Positions 56,801 through 60,000 of a stretch of DNA of 60,000 nt are shown piece after piece (within the stretch, counting starts at the first letter, position 1; each line of letters starts with the position of its first letter). The stretch is from Bugula neritina (Eukaryota; Bryozoa; Gymnolaemata; Cheilostomatida; Bugulidae): positions 17,666,698 through 17,726,697 of the forward strand of contig OZ037765.1 of NCBI GenBank assembly GCA_964035545.1, written 5' to 3'. Made by a program: the position numbers and the translations under genes. Under the pieces are notes generated by a model, which ran no database searches, was not told where the DNA came from, and saw only the letters and a list, made by a program, of their open reading frames with translations.

Positions 56801-59800
56801 TTGTCATCTTCAAATATGTTAATTTTATTGAAAAAGAAGTTTTTTATGATTGGAAGAAGTTTAGCATTGAGATTCTCCATATATTGTTAGGCATTAACAT
56901 CATTCCAGAGCAATTACTGAGTCGACCTGAACCTTTTGATGTTATACAACCCCAGAGCATAATACCGATAGGGTGCTTAATTGTTCGAAGAATACATTGA
57001 CGGTTATATTCCTCATACTGGTATCTTCTAACAAAACAGTGTCCAGCTTGATTGTTTACATAAAATTTAGATTAATCTGAAATAATTACTTTTTTCTAAT
57101 CATTCACTGTCTAACTACCATGCTCCTTGGCCCACCGTAGCCGGTTTTTTTGCTACTTCTTGGTCAGTAGAGGCTTTCTTCTTGCTTTGCAGCCATGTAG
57201 ACCATGGCTCAGCAATCTTCGCCTTATCTGGGATGTCGAAGCTGCTGTTCCTGTTGATTCTGAGCATTCTTTGCCTACTCAAAACTTGTTTTATGACGAT
57301 CTTTCTTGCTGATCCTAATGAGAACCTTGTCATCTATGGGTAGGCTTATTCTTGGTCGCCCACTTCTAGGTTGATCTGCTACACTGCCAGTCTCCATAAA
57401 CCTCTTGATAATTTGATGTACAGTTGTCTTTGCTTTGCCAACCTTTTCAGATAATTTCCTAATTGAATAACCTTTGTTATGCAAGAAAATTATTACAAAC
57501 CTTCTTTTGAAGTAAGATTTACGGCTCTCATTTTGTCTATGCGCATCACCTAACTGGACACCATGTAAAAGCTTACAACTAAATGACAGATTTCAAATTA
57601 TAGAAGAAAGTCATACTTTATGATATCATGATACCATGCACAAAGTCAAGTTTCACTGTTTAGCCTTTTGTGGTTATCAGAAGCAATAAACTTTGGAAAC
57701 ATAAAAACACAGGAGTTGCGCTTTCTTAGCTGCTTGTGTAGTTAGCCCGAAAATGGGTGGAAAACATTACAGCAGTAGAAATTTATGAGGAGGAAATTGT
57801 AGTGCACATTCTAAGAATCATCTTGATATATAGAACTTGCAGAAAAATACTAAGAACTTCCAAGAAATGCCTGTTAAACAAGATACATAGGAATTTCTGC
57901 AAGCGTCCTTAAACTTTTTCACAGCACTGTATATATGACATATATACAAGCGTTTACCAGTTCAACAAAATGTTTGAAATTTTCTGTTGCTTATATTTTT
58001 AATGGAAATGCTAATATTGGGGTTAAGTTTTTTATGGAAATATGAAACTATAGTTTTCATTGAGAAAGAGAAGTGATTGTGGGTAATGATTCTTCTCAAC
58101 CGTTGACAGGATATCTCACCATTACAGGACTGTAAGTTCAAGTAAAGACAAAACCTCAGTGTTACAATCTGTGCCAGTGACTAACCTGGTTAGACAGCAT
58201 GTTATGATCTGTTGTCAGGAGAGTGTGAAAATGTTCCATCCAGCACTTCATGTTGTCCTCAAAAAATTCTGGTAAGTCCTGAAACACATATTTTGATTAC
58301 TCAATGCTCTGAACATTGTGCTTCAGGTAAAAGATATTTCTTTTAAACTTTTTCAAATAGAAACTCGAAACGTATATAATGAGTGAACAATGCCGTTTTT
58401 TCCTTCAAGTAAGCTTCTTGTGTTAAACAGCTCTAGGAAAATCAATCAACAACTTATTTAAAATATTATGTACAGCATGTATATATGATTGTCTTTAAAC
58501 CCTCCTTTTTGGTCCATATTATTGCAGACTCGATGGTATAACTTCAATTATAACTCATAACCAAATTACTTTGTCAAAACGAAACTACAAATTAGAATAA
58601 CACGAAAAAATTTACAAGTTCAGCAAAATGCCTTTGGATATCTTTCCTCCACAGTAAATCTAAACAAACAAATCCGTTATTCATATGATTTGTTAAAATA
58701 ATGGGCAACTATGTATATCAAATAACCTGGGCATTGAGACTGTAGAATATCTTGCAGATAAATACTAAAGAGCTGAAAAGAATTCGAAGAACCTCCTGAC
58801 TACCCGAATGCTCCTTCACCAAATTCATCGTCTCCTAAACACAAAACAAATAACAGTAAACTGAAAAGCCAACATAAACGAAACTAATCATATGCAAAAA
58901 GTCTAATAAATACAAAACTAGATGACTTCTTTAATGTTACCAAGTTGTGCCAAATCCTAACAGAATGCAGCTTAAGCAAATGTCTGGCAATAGTTTTATT
59001 AGAAAACTTGTATATACTTGTGATAAAAAATTGCTACACATTACATAGACTGTCCTACTAACATTGAAGAGGCTCGTGAGAGGCTGAGCAAATTGATCCA
59101 AGACGAACTTGATCTCTAACCAAAGCTCATCACATTTAAACTCATGACGATACCTAAAATGAATAGTTGAGATATTGTCCATGACTTCAAATATGCTGTC
59201 AGAATATAAATGGGTGGTTTAATGGTGAAAGTTGCTGATTGACTTGAAGATTCGAAAAAAAGCAGGAAACCATGACAATACTATTCATGGGTGGTGATTT
59301 ATAGTCCTCAGTTAGCTATGAGCAAAAACAATCATTTGATGACAGTGGCCATGTTTTGAAATCTTTAGCAGCTGGAAAGAGGGAAGTGTGTTCTATAGTT
59401 GCTTTGAAAGTTTAAAGCTCCTACTAGCACAGTGCAAGAATAGATGCAAAACCCTTGCAGTCACTTTAGCAAATTTAAACTAAATGTACCTGCTCTTTCT
59501 TTCCAGGCCTACATGACAAAATTTCGATATCATACGTAAAAATTAGACTTATAGTAATTAAATGCATTTTTCTTATAGCATACAAGGAGAGAAATTAAAT
59601 AATTAAATACAAAAAACAATTATTCTGAGTTAACATTTAATGAGTCCGAACAAATACCTTCTGAACACAGAATGTGCTGTACGAAGCACACCATTGATTA
59701 TGTGAAAGTTTCCAGACTGTAACTTGGTTACCATATCAGATATCAATGTGGGCCACTTGTTTGGAAAGTCTTCCCGGCCAATAATACTTATGGCATCACT

Positions 59801-59803
59801 CAA
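44805..59803 (-). CDS. CSE1L: Exportin-2 (CSE1L/CAS), 5'-partial: last 20 coding exons
   Basis: Importin-beta-family exportin that returns importin-alpha to the cytoplasm with RanGTP. Twenty exons in the window total 2574 nt, 857 aa plus a TGA stop at 44805-44807, in frame throughout. The first residues (LSDAISIIGREDFP) match human position ~111 of 971, so the N-terminal Ran-binding HEAT repeats and start codon lie past the right edge. Exons, 5' to 3': the first ten are 59658-59803, 59063-59153, 58727-58834, 58186-58278, 55010-55177, 54743-54872, 53927-53992, 53377-53579, 52907-53053, 52157-52293; the remaining ten are in the next entry. The intron 58185-55178 contains a Tc1-type transposon. 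Tail-to-tail with UBR5. Confidence 0.96.
45197..46579 (-). other. CSE1L intron, nothing recognised
   Basis: 1.4-kb AT-rich intron before the penultimate coding exon. I see no repeat or RNA gene. Confidence 0.6.
46968..49217 (-). other. CSE1L 2.2-kb intron holding a TTAA-flanked element
   Basis: Apart from the 47527-48294 element and a run of about 11 C at 49082-49092, the intron is plain AT-rich sequence. Confidence 0.6.
47527..48294. mobile_element. 768-bp element with TTAA flanks (piggyBac-like MITE?)
   Basis: The first 16 bp (AGGATTGCTCTATCTT, 47527-47542) are a perfect inverted copy of the last 16 (48279-48294). Both sides are flanked by TTAA (47523-47526 and 48295-48298), the target used by piggyBac-type elements. 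The interior holds weaker inverted pieces, such as ACGTGACGTGTGAACGCCAG near 47700 and its rough complement near 48090-48125, and a TAGGTCAG...CTGACCTA hairpin at about 47813-47860. No transposase is visible. The ends do not start CCC as classic piggyBac ends do. Confidence 0.7.
56158..57929 (-). mobile_element. Tc1/mariner-superfamily transposon, 1772 bp, complete ends
   Basis: Perfect 26-bp terminal inverted repeats (56158-56183 and 57904-57929, starting CAGTGCTGTGAAAAAGTTTA) are flanked by TA on both sides (56156-56157 and 57930-57931), the Tc1/mariner target. The inside carries a broken transposase on the minus strand. It is inserted in the 3-kb CSE1L intron 55178-58185, in the same orientation as the host gene. 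Confidence 0.97.
56680..57540 (-). pseudogene. Tc1-type transposase, frameshifted and catalytically dead
   Basis: Pieces in different frames follow the Tc1 order. The N-terminal paired-like helix-turn-helix (SIRKLSEKVGKAKTTVHQII) with RSGRPR linker lies at 57275-57484. An AEPWSTWLQSKKKAS-like piece and a YEEYN...GIMLWGCITS.G piece follow at lower coordinates, and DDNAPCH...WSAQSQDLNPI at 56689-56880. The first catalytic Asp survives in an SD-stop-SKF context with a stop codon next to it. The second lies in DDNAPCH. The third catalytic position, Glu in the usual NPIEN, reads Arg (NPIRN) and is followed shortly by a stop. At least three frameshifts separate the pieces, so it cannot make an active enzyme. 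Confidence 0.92.
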
Positions 59804-60000
59804 CTAGAAACATAGTAAATCATGTACACCTGTCTAACTTGCAAATACTACAATCTTCTTAATTAGGTAGCTGAGGAGTTGACTGTTGAAGCAATTGAAA
59901 TAACACATGTGGAGTGTATTTAATATTAATAACTTTGATTTTAGACGAAATCATTACACATACTTGGAATTAAATATTTGAAGTATGACTAAGAGGTTAT

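Larger units (their letters stand above)
52157..59803 (-). other. CSE1L: CSE1L exons 1-10 of the window: central HEAT repeats
   Basis: Encodes the Cse1 HEAT-repeat region: QSGNFHIINGVLRTAHSVF, YRHEFKCDELWLEIKFVLD, ILFSSLVFICKIFYSLN, DLPEFFEDNMKCWMEHFHTL, KSQICDNIAMYAQKYGEEF and VHSYSAHCIERIFTL. The acidic HEAT-8 insertion (DEDEEQFEDNPEEYIRRDIE) is conserved; in the yeast protein this insertion contacts Ran. Seven of the ten exons stand in a 30-120-residue size range typical of the gene. Confidence 0.93.

Overview
This is nuclear DNA from an intron-rich, AT-rich animal genome, not a prokaryote. Every recognisable protein is broken into many short exons with GT-AG borders. The introns carry SINEs, MITE-like elements, a Tc1-type transposon, a hAT relic and microsatellites. 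The proteins align well with vertebrate orthologues and the elements are typical of aquatic invertebrates. I infer a bilaterian, perhaps lophotrochozoan, invertebrate but cannot name the phylum from the sequence.

Three conserved single-copy housekeeping genes fill the window. (1) Minus strand, 853-5125: a complete DDX6 (Me31B/Dhh1 family) DEAD-box RNA helicase, 9 coding exons, 450 aa. (2) Plus strand, 8698-38940: a complete UBR5 (HYD/EDD) HECT ubiquitin ligase, 49 coding exons, 2856 aa, with UBA, beta-propeller, UBR box, MLLE and HECT regions and the catalytic Cys in place. (3) Minus strand, 44805-59803: CSE1L (exportin-2/CAS), the last 20 coding exons, 857 aa; the first ~110 residues lie beyond the right edge. 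All exon phases were joined by hand and stay in frame throughout.

DDX6 and UBR5 are head-to-head across 3.6 kb (5126-8697). UBR5 and CSE1L are tail-to-tail across 5.9 kb (38941-44804). The genes work in different steps of RNA and protein control: mRNA repression and decay, ubiquitination (with a PABC-like MLLE domain that in this family binds PAM2 proteins of the mRNA decay machinery), and importin-alpha recycling. I see no operon-like logic in their adjacency.

Mobile and repeated DNA: two copies of one tRNA-derived SINE with clear target-site duplications (3970-4182, 9797-10012); a 463-bp inverted-repeat element (9091-9553); a hAT transposase relic (11061-11262); a 380-bp element with TTA duplications (39144-39523); a 768-bp element with TTAA flanks (47527-48294); and a 1772-bp Tc1/mariner-type element with perfect 26-bp ends but a dead transposase (56158-57929). 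Two minisatellites, two long (TA)n tracts and a duplicated 3' splice site lie close to UBR5 exon borders. No undescribed multi-gene system was found; the most notable points are these elements and splice-site oddities.
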